In this document: positions 1 to 8,174 of the stretch, one piece after another | Layout of the letters: each line of letters begins with the position of its first letter | Position numbering within the stretch: the first letter of the stretch is position 1 | Source: Bacillota bacterium | GTDB taxonomy: Bacteria > Bacillota > GCA-003054495 > Carboxydocellales > JAJZTU01 | Direction: 5' to 3' | DNA: 24,996 nucleotides | NCBI GenBank assembly: GCA_021848765.1 | Contig: JAJZTU010000011.1 | Location: 1 to 24,996, forward strand | The notes under the pieces: generated by a model | What the model was told of the DNA's origin: nothing | Databases searched by the model: none | What the model saw: only the letters and a program-made list of their open reading frames with translations | Translations under genes and position numbers: made by a program

Positions 1-1
1 A

Positions 2-85
2 GAGATAGAACTTACCAAAGCGGAGTATCTATATTATGAACTCCAGAAACTAAATATATACATTCAGTGGGAAAATATTTATTGA
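2..85 (+). CDS. 3' end of an upstream gene (partial), product unknown
   Basis: An open frame runs from the left edge of the window (first full codon GAG at 2-4) for 27 codons to a TGA at 83-85. The encoded tail is rich in Glu, Leu, Tyr and Ile and ends in IQWENIY, which looks like ordinary coding sequence rather than a random frame. The rest of the gene lies outside the window, so no family can be assigned. The 108 bases between this stop and yyaC contain no other gene that I can support. A chance open frame of this length is possible. Confidence 0.4.
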   Translation, partial: EIELTKAEYLYYELQKLNIYIQWENIY

Positions 86-193
86 TGTCGGAAAATTATC
101 CACAAAACAAGCGGGGTTCGACATGATTTCCAGAAGTTGTCAGGTAAAATGAAAATAAGTTGCAGCACATAACTATTAAGATGAGGTGGTAGT

Positions 194-754
194 ATGCCTG
201 ACCTGCACTTCAATGTAAATGATGAAAACGGACAAGCTGAATTACTGAATGTATTAAGTCAAACTTTTAAACTCCATAAGGATATTGTTCTTGTTTGTGT
301 TGGGACCGACCGTTCTGCAGGAGATAGTCTTGGTCCATTGGTGGGGACACTTATCAAGGAACTTATTCCCAGTGCCTGTGTTTACGGAACCCTGGATGAT
401 CCTGTTCACGCCACTAACTTGGGAGAGAAAGTACAGCTGGTTGAGCGTAATCACCCTGAGGCATTTGTTTTAGCAGTAGATGCCTGCCTTGGAAAGATAG
501 ACAGTATCGGGCATATCACCTATAAGGCGGAGCCCCTGCTGCCGGGGGTGGGCGTGAAAAAGGATTTGCCCAAGGTCGGACATGCTTGTGTAACCGGTAT
601 TGTAAATGTGGGAGGGTTTTTGGAGTATTTTGCTTTGCAAAATACCCGGCTTTGGACTACTTATCGCTTGGCCAAGGTTATTGCCGGAGTAATAGGCCAG
701 GCCCTAATTGCCAAGCTGACCTGGCAAAGAGTTGCCGTGGCCCAAAACTGTTGA
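194..754 (+). CDS. yyaC: YyaC-family spore protease-like protein (DUF1256)
   Basis: This 186-residue protein matches the YyaC/DUF1256 family, which is restricted to endospore formers and related in fold to the germination protease GPR and hydrogenase maturation proteases. Visible family marks are the glycine- and aspartate-rich segment CVGTDRSAGDSLGP near residues 35-48 (D39 and D44 are candidate metal or catalytic residues), a second VDACLG segment near residue 95, and a G-rich KVGHACVTGIVNVGG stretch. The length fits the family. The ATG at 194 follows GAGGTGG with good spacing. The gene stands alone, with a strong terminator directly behind it. Its role in sporulation is known only from family distribution; the substrate is unknown. 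Confidence 0.85.
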   Translation: MPDLHFNVNDENGQAELLNVLSQTFKLHKDIVLVCVGTDRSAGDSLGPLVGTLIKELIPSACVYGTLDDPVHATNLGEKVQLVERNHPEAFVLAVDACLGKIDSIGHITYKAEPLLPGVGVKKDLPKVGHACVTGIVNVGGFLEYFALQNTRLWTTYRLAKVIAGVIGQALIAKLTWQRVAVAQNC

Positions 755-823
755 GTGCAGTGGTAAGTGTGCTCTAAACAACCAGGCAGTTTCCTGATGT
801 AAGCATGAAATCCAAGTTGTGTT

Positions 824-860
824 AAACACCCTGGCGGATTGCATATCCAGGGTGTTTTTT
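824..860 (+). terminator. Rho-independent terminator behind yyaC
   Basis: AACACCCTGG (825-834) pairs perfectly with CCAGGGTGTT (847-856) around a 12-base loop, and the 3' arm runs into a T tract ending at 860. It lies 70 bases behind the yyaC stop. It also overlaps the 5' end of a longer open frame for the next gene, which is one reason to start that gene later, at 956. Confidence 0.9.
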
Positions 861-955
861 CGTACAATAGATATGGATTAAAGGAAAATATAAAAAAACC
901 GAGAAATAATAGTGCAGGGCTGTCGAAGCAAAGTAAGCTTGCGGGGGTAAGGCAG

Positions 956-1378
956 ATGAGGATTGCGGTAATAGACGGACAGGGCGGCGGCATTGGAAAA
1001 CATATAACCGAAAAACTTCGCAAGGAACTTGGCGAGGATGTGGATATCCTGGCCTTGGCTACGAATGCCCTGGCCACTTCCTTAATGTTAAAAGCAGGGG
1101 CAAATGAAGGTGCTTCCGGAGAAAATGCAATCCTGTACAACTGCCGGCGGGTTGATTTAATAGTAGGGCCGGTAGGAATTATCGTACCCAATGCGCTGCT
1201 TGGAGAGATTACACCCGGAATGGCAGAGGCTATCTACAGCAGCCAGGTACCCAAGATTCTCCTCCCCATTCTAAGGGGTGATGTTGAGTTAGTAGGCCTT
1301 CAGGGTGAACCACTGCCGCACCTGATAGCCCAGTTGGTAGAAAGAGTTAAGGAACAGCTTGAAAAGTTTAACCGTTAA
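956..1378 (+). CDS. DUF3842 family protein
   Basis: A 140-residue protein opening with MRIAVIDGQGGGIGK, the glycine-rich N-terminus typical of DUF3842, a small family of Clostridia proteins with a probable nucleotide-binding (Rossmann-like) fold. The rest alternates strands and helices, with a second glycine-containing segment LIVGPVGIIVPNALLGEITP. I chose the ATG at 956 because it is preceded by GGGGGTAAGG and because the upstream extension to 839 would run through the yyaC terminator hairpin and is low in coding character. The stop overlaps the stop of the convergent HD-domain gene by a few bases. The biochemical function of the family is unknown to me. Confidence 0.8.
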   Translation: MRIAVIDGQGGGIGKHITEKLRKELGEDVDILALATNALATSLMLKAGANEGASGENAILYNCRRVDLIVGPVGIIVPNALLGEITPGMAEAIYSSQVPKILLPILRGDVELVGLQGEPLPHLIAQLVERVKEQLEKFNR

Positions 1379-1902
1379 TTTAGGTCGTCCGCATTGCGCA
1401 GGATAGTTAGTTCAAGGGGTTCGCCCGGAACCTGCGGTGTATGGTGCCTGGCGATAAGTTCCAAAATCTGAGGTTCAACCCCTACTGCTGCTGCTTTCTG
1501 CCTGCCCAGCACGGGATGAGCCTCCAGGACAAAGAAGGCATGCTGAAGTTTTTGCCGGGAGAAGCCATTACCCTGTTTGGCCAGGGCTTTGCTGAGCCTG
1601 GGGAAAAGTTTGCCGGTAATTACAAAAATAATCCGGTCTAAAGTGGTAAGATCACCCCGCTGCTTGCCGATATCGTGGAGGAGGGCTGCACGAACCAGCA
1701 ATTTACGGTCAGCTAAAGGGTAGGAGGCCGCCAACTGTAGACAGGTTAGAGCTACCTTTACTGAATGTTTTTGTGAATTGATATCCATTGCGTAAAACAG
1801 TGACTGTTCCCGGGAATCCAGGTTGCCAGTCACCAACCGGTGGTCCGAACTTTCCATTTTGGCTGTTAAGGCATGCATGACCTGGAATATTCTGCGTAAC
1901 AT
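1375..1902 (-). CDS. HD-domain (HDIG) phosphohydrolase-like protein
   Basis: A 175-residue protein with an HD metal-dependent phosphohydrolase domain. The metal-binding pattern is visible: H46 (KHSVKVA), H76-D77 in LLHDIGK, later histidines in EAHPVLG and ARHHTP, and a terminal aspartate in RNADDLN. Standalone HDIG proteins of this size are common in Clostridia; most have no assigned substrate, although relatives hydrolyse nucleotides. I chose the ATG at 1902 over a 16-codon upstream extension because GGAGGG lies six bases before it (complement of 1908-1913). The gene converges on the DUF3842 gene with overlapping stop codons and diverges from the cobalamin operon. Confidence 0.75.
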   Translation of the reverse strand: MLRRIFQVMHALTAKMESSDHRLVTGNLDSREQSLFYAMDINSQKHSVKVALTCLQLAASYPLADRKLLVRAALLHDIGKQRGDLTTLDRIIFVITGKLFPRLSKALAKQGNGFSRQKLQHAFFVLEAHPVLGRQKAAAVGVEPQILELIARHHTPQVPGEPLELTILRNADDLN

Positions 1903-2054
1903 TGATACCCTCCGATAACAGCTTGCTGAAAAAGTCTGCCTATGGCCCAATTGCTACCAGTATATCATGTCCAGGGAGAGGAAACAAAAAAACTGCCATT
2001 TTAAACTGCCAGGCAGGATTTCTGTCCTCAAGGTAGAATAATAAGTAAAAAAGT

Positions 2055-2220
2055 GAATCCACAGGTGCCTTATTATTGAGGTTAAAAGGGAATCAGGTTT
2101 AAATCCTGAGCGGTCTCCGCCACTGTAACCGGCGATGAATCCTGTTGAGCCACTGGGCCTGGACGGTCTGGGAAGGCAGGAGGAAGATGAACCGGGAGCC
2201 AGGAAACCTGCCTGTGTGTG
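2055..2220 (+). promoter_or_regulatory. Cobalamin (B12) riboswitch aptamer
   Basis: The conserved landmarks occur in order. They are AGGTGCC (2063-2069), GGTTAAAAGGGAA (about 2080-2092), CCGCCACTGTAACCGG with GATGAATCCT, GCCACTGG, GGGAAGGC, GATGAACCGGGAGCC, and the B12 box AGCCAGGAAACCTGCC (2197-2212). The closing P1 helix pairs ACAGG (2061-2065) with CCTGT (2211-2215). The aptamer sits upstream of six cobalamin genes on the same strand, so feedback repression by adenosylcobalamin is the expected role. Confidence 0.96.
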
Positions 2221-2298
2221 CCTTCTGTACCTTCGTGAGAAAGGGGCGGGGTGAGCTGTTAACCAGGTTAAGGGATGCCAGGTAACGGTAAACTTGTT

Positions 2299-2336
2299 CC
2301 TCAGTCTTATTGAAGGCTGAGGATTTATATTTTAAA
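2299..2336 (+). terminator. Probable riboswitch expression-platform terminator
   Basis: CCTCAGTCTT (2299-2308) pairs with AAGGCTGAGG (2313-2322) over ten base pairs, including one wobble pair, around a four-base loop. It is followed by an interrupted T-rich tail, ATTTATATTTT. It lies between the B12 aptamer and cobU, the place expected for a ligand-controlled terminator. The alternative antiterminator pairing was not worked out. Confidence 0.7.
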
Positions 2337-2388
2337 GCTATTTATGGTATGCCGGAACAGGCTTGCTTTATTAACGGGGGGGATAAAA

Positions 2389-3009
2389 ATGCAGGGGTGT
2401 CAAGAAAGGGGCAGGCTTGTCCTGATTCTGGGGGGAGCCAGGAGCGGAAAAAGTGCCTTTGCAGAGGAACTGGTGAAAAAACTGGGCAAAAGAGTGACCT
2501 ATATAGCGACCGCTCAGGCTTTAGATGAGGAAATGGAACAACGAATCAGAATTCACCGGGAGCGAAGGCCCCCCGGGTGGGATACCCTGGAGGAGACCCA
2601 CTGGGTTAGCAAACGGCTCAGGGACCTGGATACAGATGTGGTGCTGGTGGACTGTTTAACCCTGCTGGTCAGTAATTTGCTGCTGGACGGCAGTTTTCCC
2701 AAACCTGGCACAGCTGAAATGTCCACAGAAAAACAAACGGCTATTTTAGAGGAAATGGAGGTTCTCGCCCAGTCTGCCCGCGATTGCAAGGCTCATGTGA
2801 TTGTGGTGGCCAATGAGCTTGGTCAAGGGCTGGTCCCTACATATGCTTTAGGCCGGACCTATAGGGATGTGGCAGGCTGGGCCAATCAAATCTTGGCCGG
2901 GGCCGCGGATGAAGTTTATTTGGTAATAGCCGGAATACCGGTAGAATTAAAGGAACTAGGCCGGAAGGTATGGTCCAAATTAGGGGAGGGTGAATACTGT
3001 GGAGGTTAA
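2389..3009 (+). CDS. cobU: Adenosylcobinamide kinase / adenosylcobinamide-phosphate guanylyltransferase
   Basis: A 206-residue bifunctional enzyme that phosphorylates adenosylcobinamide and then transfers GMP to form AdoCbi-GDP. The P-loop GGARSGKS is at residues 15-22, followed by VTYIATAQALDEEM and the RIRIHRERRP segment near H56, which lies in the region of the guanylylated histidine of CobU. Further family segments are VLVDCLTLLVSNLL, VANELGQGLVP and RDVAGWANQILA. The length is slightly above the usual 180 because of a short linker near residue 105. I chose the ATG at 2389, preceded by a G7 run with six-base spacing, over an extension to 2344. It is the first gene behind the riboswitch and overlaps the start of cobQ. 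Confidence 0.95.
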   Translation: MQGCQERGRLVLILGGARSGKSAFAEELVKKLGKRVTYIATAQALDEEMEQRIRIHRERRPPGWDTLEETHWVSKRLRDLDTDVVLVDCLTLLVSNLLLDGSFPKPGTAEMSTEKQTAILEEMEVLAQSARDCKAHVIVVANELGQGLVPTYALGRTYRDVAGWANQILAGAADEVYLVIAGIPVELKELGRKVWSKLGEGEYCGG

Positions 3010-4540
3010 ATCCATAATGCTGCAGGGAACGGGTTCACATGTAGGAAAAAGTGTGCTTGTGGCTGCTCTCTGCCGGATTTTTCGCCAGGAAGGCTACCGG
3101 GTAGCCCCATTCAAATCCCAAAACATGGCCCTTAACTCCTTTGTGACCAAGGACGGAGGGGAGATGGGCAGAGCCCAGGTTGTGCAGGCTGAAGCCGCCG
3201 GTGTTGAACCCAGTGTGGATATGAACCCGATTCTGCTCAAACCTACCGGTCAGGCATCCTCCCAGGTAATTGTCCTGGGTAAGCCTATCGGCAATATTTC
3301 TGCCCGCAAATACCACGGGGAATGGACCAGGGAAGCCATGGGTATCATCATGGGCGCCTGGGAACGGCTTTGTGCAAAGTATGAACTGCTGGTTATCGAA
3401 GGGGCCGGGAGTCCTGCCGAGGTTAACTTGAAATCATCTGAAGTGGTCAACATGCGAATTGCCAAGGCTACAAACTCCCCGGTAATCCTGGTGGGGGACA
3501 TTGACAAAGGGGGAGTGTTGGCATCCCTGGTAGGGACATTGGAACTGCTGGAACCAGAGGAGCGGGATTTAGTGGCCGGGTTTATTATTAATAAGTTTCG
3601 TGGAGATGTAAGCCTCTTCCAACCGGCAATTGAATTTTTGGAGCAGAAAACCGGTAAGCCGGTACTGGGGGTTGTCCCGTATTTTCAAGGTTTCAAAGTT
3701 CAAGAAGAGGATTCCCAGACCGACCTGTGTTCACCTGCGCGTCCCGGATTGGAACGGGATATGCAAAAGGTGGAGCTTGCCGTGATTCGCCTTCCCCACA
3801 TTTCCAATTTTACTGATTTTGATGCCCTGGGGGATGAGCCTGATGTGCACCTGCGCTATGTGGGCAGGGAGCAAAGCTTAGGCAAACCCGACCTGGTGGT
3901 TTTGCCGGGGAGCAAAAACACTATCGAGGATATGGTATATGTGCAGCAATCCGGGCTGGCCGCAGAAATCCTGGCTTTGCACAGTGCAGGGACTCCGGTG
4001 ATTGGCATCTGTGGCGGATACCAAATGCTGGGGCGGGAACTCCGGGACCCTTTACATACTGAATCGTCAATTCCCAGTGTGCGGGGTTTAGGGCTGTTAG
4101 ATATGGTCACCATCTTTGAAACTGAAAAGGTTACCTGTCAGGTTACTGCTTTGCTAAAAGGGGGAGGCTGCTTTTTGGAGGGTTTGGAGGGGACAACGGT
4201 TAGCGGCTATGAGATTCATATGGGGCGTAGTGAACTGGGAAGCCAGGCCGCTCCTGCCTTTACCATTACCGAAAGGTCCGGGGAAGAGGTTCACTGTCCG
4301 GATGGGGCAGTAAGTAGGGACGGAATGGTTATGGGCACCTATTTGCATGGCATCTTTGACAATGACGCGTTTCGCAGGCATCTGCTCAATGTCCTGCGCG
4401 TAAAGAAAGGGCTTGAGCCGGTAAATGCACAGGAAGGACTGTCCGTCCTGGAACAGCGGGAAAGGGATTATGATAAACTGGCCCAGGTAGTCCGGGACAG
4501 CCTGAATATGAACTTGTTGCGAAAGATCATGGGGCTGTAG
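2999..4540 (+). CDS. cobQ: Cobyric acid synthase
   Basis: A 513-residue glutamine-dependent amidotransferase that amidates the b, d, e and g side chains of adenosylcobyrinic acid a,c-diamide. The N-terminal ATPase domain has the P-loop GTGSHVGKS (10-18), followed by PFKSQNMALNS and the GDIDKGGV segment. The C-terminal class I glutamine amidotransferase-like domain carries the nucleophile C338 in GICGGYQMLG and H450 in YLHGIF. The full length matches the family. The start is a GTG. I prefer 2999 (AGGGGAGGG nine bases upstream, giving the usual short lead before SIMLQG); GTG 2990 and ATG 3017 are alternatives. It overlaps cobU by 11 bases, which suggests translational coupling. Confidence 0.95.
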   Translation: MEVKSIMLQGTGSHVGKSVLVAALCRIFRQEGYRVAPFKSQNMALNSFVTKDGGEMGRAQVVQAEAAGVEPSVDMNPILLKPTGQASSQVIVLGKPIGNISARKYHGEWTREAMGIIMGAWERLCAKYELLVIEGAGSPAEVNLKSSEVVNMRIAKATNSPVILVGDIDKGGVLASLVGTLELLEPEERDLVAGFIINKFRGDVSLFQPAIEFLEQKTGKPVLGVVPYFQGFKVQEEDSQTDLCSPARPGLERDMQKVELAVIRLPHISNFTDFDALGDEPDVHLRYVGREQSLGKPDLVVLPGSKNTIEDMVYVQQSGLAAEILALHSAGTPVIGICGGYQMLGRELRDPLHTESSIPSVRGLGLLDMVTIFETEKVTCQVTALLKGGGCFLEGLEGTTVSGYEIHMGRSELGSQAAPAFTITERSGEEVHCPDGAVSRDGMVMGTYLHGIFDNDAFRRHLLNVLRVKKGLEPVNAQEGLSVLEQRERDYDKLAQVVRDSLNMNLLRKIMGL

Positions 4541-4552
4541 GTGGAGGCAGAT

Positions 4553-5503
4553 ATGTTGGTTTTAGGGGCATTTATTATTGATCTACTGGTGGGTGACCCC
4601 CGTTGGTTGCTTCATCCGGTGGTAGTGATAGGCAACGCAATTTCCCGGCTGGAGAGGGTACTGCGCAAATGGGTGGCCCCGCTGGCCGGCTTGAGGCTGT
4701 CAGGGGTCCTGCTTACCGTTCTAGTTGTGGGTACAGCCTATGGGGCTACTTTCGGGTTAGTGTGGGGCGCAGGGAGTCTTTACCGGTGGCTGGGCTGGGT
4801 TTTCGCCCTCTGGCTGATGTCTACTACTATTGCGACTACCAGCTTGTACCGGGCGGCCCGGGAAATCTTTGATTTGCTGCAGGCCGGTAACCTGGAGGAA
4901 GCCAGGGTGAAGGTAGGCTGGATTGTAGGCAGGGATACCCAGGCCCTGGATGAAGGAGAAATTGTCAGGGCTACAGTGGAAACTGTAGCGGAGAATATTG
5001 TTGATGGAATTGTTTCTCCTTTGTTCTATGGATTCCTGGGCGGTGCGCCTCTGGCTATGGCTTACCGTGCCACCAATACCCTGGACTCCATGGTTGGCTA
5101 TAAGAATGATAAATACCGGGAGTTCGGTTGGGCCTCAGCCCGCCTGGACGACTTGGCCAATTTCATTCCGGCCCGGATAACCGCCGTCCTGCTCCTGCTA
5201 GCTGCAGCCCTCGCCGGCTATAAGTGGCGGGACGGGTGGTCCATTCTCCGCAGGGATGCCCCCAAGCATCCCAGCCCCAATAGCGGTTACCCGGAATCAG
5301 CAGTGGCCGGAGTAATAGGGATACGTTTGGGTGGACTCAACTATTACGGTGGACAGCCTTCCTTCAGGGCCTACATGGGCGAGAACCTGCGCCCCCTTGA
5401 GGCAGAGGACATCCGCCGCGCCTGGCGGCTGATGTACGGGGCAGCCGTACTGGCCGTAACCCTGGGCAGCCTTGTCTGGGCCCTGGCAACCTTCCTGCCT
5501 TGA
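4553..5503 (+). CDS. cbiB: Adenosylcobinamide-phosphate synthase, membrane protein
   Basis: A 316-residue integral membrane protein of the CbiB/CobD(Pseudomonas-type) family that joins aminopropanol or its phosphate to adenosylcobyric acid. The N-terminus has LLVGDPRWLLHP (GDP at 14-16). Central family segments are VAENIVDGIVSPLFYG and DSMVGYKND from D178, then ARLDDLANFIPAR. The conserved KHPSPNSGYPESAVAG block begins around H239. Hydrophobic segments near residues 47-65, 75-95, 150-165, 205-220 and the C-terminus fit several membrane spans. The ATG at 4553 lies five bases behind GGAGG; a GTG at 4541, immediately after the cobQ stop, would add four residues and is less likely. Confidence 0.93.
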   Translation: MLVLGAFIIDLLVGDPRWLLHPVVVIGNAISRLERVLRKWVAPLAGLRLSGVLLTVLVVGTAYGATFGLVWGAGSLYRWLGWVFALWLMSTTIATTSLYRAAREIFDLLQAGNLEEARVKVGWIVGRDTQALDEGEIVRATVETVAENIVDGIVSPLFYGFLGGAPLAMAYRATNTLDSMVGYKNDKYREFGWASARLDDLANFIPARITAVLLLLAAALAGYKWRDGWSILRRDAPKHPSPNSGYPESAVAGVIGIRLGGLNYYGGQPSFRAYMGENLRPLEAEDIRRAWRLMYGAAVLAVTLGSLVWALATFLP

Positions 5504-5587
5504 CGATCTCAAGCCCGCTTTCGTCCGGTCGATATCTGCGCTTTCAAAAAGGGGCCACAAATGTGGCCGCAAAAGGAGAGATTGACC

Positions 5588-6319
5588 ATGTTCACCAGGC
5601 TGGTTCTGGCCATTCAGAGCCTTACCCGTTTGCATATTGCCACCGTTCCCTGGGATGAGGTTAATTTTGGCCGGTCCACAGCTTGCTTTTCCATAGTTGG
5701 TTTGCTGATTGGGGGGATTTTGTGGGCGGTGTCCGAGGTAGCCGGAAAATACTATCCGGCTGCAGTAGTAGCGGTGCTGCTCCTTGGTGCAGAAATGGTG
5801 ATTACCGGTGGAATGCACCTGGACGGTTTTATGGACAGTATGGATGGTTTGTTCAGCGGTAGGCCGCGGGAACGCAAATTGGAGATTATGCGGGACAGCC
5901 GGGTGGGCGCTAATGGGGTTATGGCTGTAGTGCTACTCATTCTGCTAAAGGTTACCCTGCTGATTGGACTGCCCAAGCCGGCCTGGGCTGTACTGCCGTT
6001 AATGGCGGCTTTAGGCCGTTGGGCCAATGTTTACTGCCTGATTGCTTTTCCGTACGCCAGGCCGGAAGGACTGGGTAAGGCTTATCAAAAATACACTACC
6101 CTGCCGGATGTGCTTTTTGCTCTTTTGGTTGTGGTTGTAGCCGCCTACCTGCTCCTGGGGGTAGGAGGTCTGACAGTGGCAGGGGTTGCCACCCTCTTAG
6201 TCCACCTGATGGGCAGGCAAATCAACAAGACATTAGGAGGGTTAACCGGGGATACATATGGTGCAGTTATCGAAATTACTGAGGTAGTGACTTTGTTGTT
6301 GGTGTATATTCTTGTCTAA
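5588..6319 (+). CDS. cobS: Adenosylcobinamide-GDP ribazoletransferase (cobalamin synthase)
   Basis: A 243-residue polytopic membrane enzyme that condenses AdoCbi-GDP with alpha-ribazole or its phosphate, the last joining step of cobalamin assembly. Family marks are PFSRLT-like QSLTRLHIATVPWDE at the N-terminus, GGMHLDGFMDSMDGLF with H77, D79 and further metal-binding aspartates, the DSRVGANG block at D103, and GGLTGDTYGA near the C-terminus. I chose the ATG at 5588 because AGGAGA lies eight bases upstream; an in-frame ATG at 5561 falls inside a small hairpin and has no ribosome binding site. An 84-base gap separates it from cbiB, the largest gap inside the operon. Confidence 0.94.
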   Translation: MFTRLVLAIQSLTRLHIATVPWDEVNFGRSTACFSIVGLLIGGILWAVSEVAGKYYPAAVVAVLLLGAEMVITGGMHLDGFMDSMDGLFSGRPRERKLEIMRDSRVGANGVMAVVLLILLKVTLLIGLPKPAWAVLPLMAALGRWANVYCLIAFPYARPEGLGKAYQKYTTLPDVLFALLVVVVAAYLLLGVGGLTVAGVATLLVHLMGRQINKTLGGLTGDTYGAVIEITEVVTLLLVYILV

Positions 6320-6344
6320 CCAGGTTTTGGGGAAGAGGGTGGGA

Positions 6345-7445
6345 ATGTTGACTACTATTAAACACATTCACGGGGGAAACTTATGGGCTGCTGCCCTGGA
6401 CTACGGGGTAAACCCCAAAGAGCTTTTGGATTACAGCGCTAATATTAATCCTTTGGGTCCTGTCCCGGGGGCCTATGAAGCAATCAAGGCAAACCTGGAG
6501 ACTATTCTTCATTACCCTGACCCGCACTGCTGCGCTGTGAAGGAAGCCCTATCCCGCTGGACGGGCCAGGCTGCTGACAATATGGTTATGGGCAATGGCG
6601 CGGTCGAACTTATTTACCTGCTGATGGCCACCCTTAAACCGGAACGGGTTCTGATTCCGGCCCCCACCTTTAGTGAGTATGAAGCGGCTGTGCTTGTAGC
6701 CGGGGGTTCGCTGGCGGACTTTTTGCTGCCGGAAGAGAATCAATACAAGTTAGATGTGGAAGCTCTGGCCGGAGAACTCCCCGGAGTTGACCTGGTTGTC
6801 CTCTGTAATCCCAATAATCCCACCGGGCACTTACTGACCAGGGAGGAGGTCCTGTATGTGGTCAGGGAAGCTGCCAAACACCGGGTTTTTGTGCTTGTGG
6901 ATGAGGCTTTTATGGATTTTGTAGCCGAAAAAGATCATTATTCAGTGGCCGGCCAGGTAGAGGAGTTTAGTAATTTGTTTGTGTCTTATTCATTAACTAA
7001 GTTCTTAGGTATTCCGGGTTTAAGGCTGGGAGCTGGCCTGGGGAACCGGAAGCTGATCAGGGAACTCACAGACAGAAAAGACCCCTGGAATGTTAACTGC
7101 CTGGCTCAGATTGCCGGTGTTGCCTCACTTGAAGATGTAGAACACCTGGAAAAATCAAAAGAATTTGTCCAAAGTGAAAAGGATTATCTCTGGGGAGAAC
7201 TGGCGAAAATTACGGGAATCGAGCCTTTCTATCCCAGCGTGAATTATATTTTAATTAAGTTGACAGCCGGCTGGAACTCAAAAAGCTTGCAGCAGGAGCT
7301 GGCGCCATTTAGAATAATGGTTAGGGACTGTGCCTCCTTTAAGAATATGGATGACACCTATATACGGGTGGCAGTTAAGGACCGGAAAAGCAACGAAAGG
7401 TTGCTGAAAGCCCTCAGGGCAATTTGCGGGGAAGGGGAAAAATAA
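6345..7445 (+). CDS. cobD: L-threonine-O-3-phosphate decarboxylase / HisC-like PLP enzyme
   Basis: A 366-residue fold-type I PLP enzyme of the CobD/HisC group. In this operon it most likely makes (R)-1-aminopropan-2-ol phosphate for CbiB. Visible features are the N-terminal HGGNLWAAA and DYSANINPLGP segments typical of CobD, NPNNPTGHLL, VDEAFMDF, and the PLP-binding lysine K219 in SYSLTKFLG, followed by GLRLGAG. Histidinol-phosphate aminotransferase is the close alternative, but the HGG start and the position between cobS and cobC favour CobD. The ATG at 6345 follows AGAGGG; a TTG at 6312 overlapping cobS is less likely. The stop overlaps the next start as TAATG. Confidence 0.9.
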   Translation: MLTTIKHIHGGNLWAAALDYGVNPKELLDYSANINPLGPVPGAYEAIKANLETILHYPDPHCCAVKEALSRWTGQAADNMVMGNGAVELIYLLMATLKPERVLIPAPTFSEYEAAVLVAGGSLADFLLPEENQYKLDVEALAGELPGVDLVVLCNPNNPTGHLLTREEVLYVVREAAKHRVFVLVDEAFMDFVAEKDHYSVAGQVEEFSNLFVSYSLTKFLGIPGLRLGAGLGNRKLIRELTDRKDPWNVNCLAQIAGVASLEDVEHLEKSKEFVQSEKDYLWGELAKITGIEPFYPSVNYILIKLTAGWNSKSLQQELAPFRIMVRDCASFKNMDDTYIRVAVKDRKSNERLLKALRAICGEGEK

Positions 7446-8077
7446 TGACCAGGCTTTATTTGATCAGACATGGTGAGACTATCTGGAACAGTGAGCTGCG
7501 CTACCAAGGTCACAGTGATATTCCCCTCAGTGAGGCAGGCAAAGAACAGGCCGGGAGACTGGCAGCCCGGCTGGCAGGGGAGCAGATAGACCATTTTTAT
7601 GCCAGCGACCTGTCCAGAGCTTTTGAGACTGCGGAAATAATCGCAGCCCCCCATGGGAAAGCGGTGCAAAAAATGGAACTGCTCAGGGAGACCAAGTTTG
7701 GCGCTTGGGAAGGCTTAAAGTTCACGGAGATTCAGGAACGCTTCCCTGATATTTGGGCAAAATGGAGAGAGGATCCCCGGGCCACTGTGCTTCCCGAGGG
7801 GGAGTCCCTTGATGATGTGGCAGAGCGGGTAATGCGGGGTATCAGCCAAATTGTGGAACTCCACCAGGACGAAGCGGTGGCTGTGGTAGGCCATGGGGGC
7901 ACAATCCGGCTGATTTTGTCCACTGCTCTGGATATGGATATCCGGTATATCTGGCGCATTCGTCAGGATAATACGGCCTTAAATATCATCGATTACTACG
8001 GAGAGCGGGCCATCATCTCACTGGTCAATGATATCGGCCATCTGGAGTTAGGGATTCCCAAGGTTGTAATGCGCTAA
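7445..8077 (+). CDS. cobC: Histidine phosphatase, probable alpha-ribazole phosphatase
   Basis: A 210-residue phosphoglycerate-mutase-like (histidine phosphatase) enzyme. The phosphorylated histidine is H9 in LIRHGET and the second catalytic histidine is H150 in VVGHGGTIR; the SDLSRAFETA segment supplies a further conserved Arg. Sequence alone shows only the superfamily. The assignment to alpha-ribazole-5'-phosphate phosphatase (CobC) rests on its place as the last gene of the cobalamin operon and its one-base TAATG overlap with cobD. An unrelated phosphatase recruited to the operon cannot be ruled out. The upstream GTG/ATG extension at 7424 overlaps cobD more and is not needed, since GGGGAAGGGGAA precedes 7445. 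Confidence 0.85.
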   Translation: MTRLYLIRHGETIWNSELRYQGHSDIPLSEAGKEQAGRLAARLAGEQIDHFYASDLSRAFETAEIIAAPHGKAVQKMELLRETKFGAWEGLKFTEIQERFPDIWAKWREDPRATVLPEGESLDDVAERVMRGISQIVELHQDEAVAVVGHGGTIRLILSTALDMDIRYIWRIRQDNTALNIIDYYGERAIISLVNDIGHLELGIPKVVMR

Positions 8078-8174
8078 TTAAGGATAATATTGGAGTGTGG
8101 GCATTGAGAGGACTTTGCCCTGCGAGTGTCGAAACCTACAGGCAATCTAACCTGAAAGCCTGGGAGGGTCGGCT

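Noticed and set aside
150..180. Sporulation sigma-factor promoter before yyaC
   Set aside because: CATAACTA resembles a sigma-G -10 element only after shifting one base, and no matching -35 element lies at the required distance.
5553..5568. GGCCACAAATGTGGCC hairpin before cobS as a terminator
   Set aside because: The stem is only six base pairs and no T tract follows. The downstream cob genes clearly belong to the same operon.
8127..8133. Single TGTCGAA upstream of the deacetylase as a Spo0A site
   Set aside because: About three such heptamers are expected by chance on both strands of a 25-kb window, and others occur here (117-123 in reverse, about 921, 24694).
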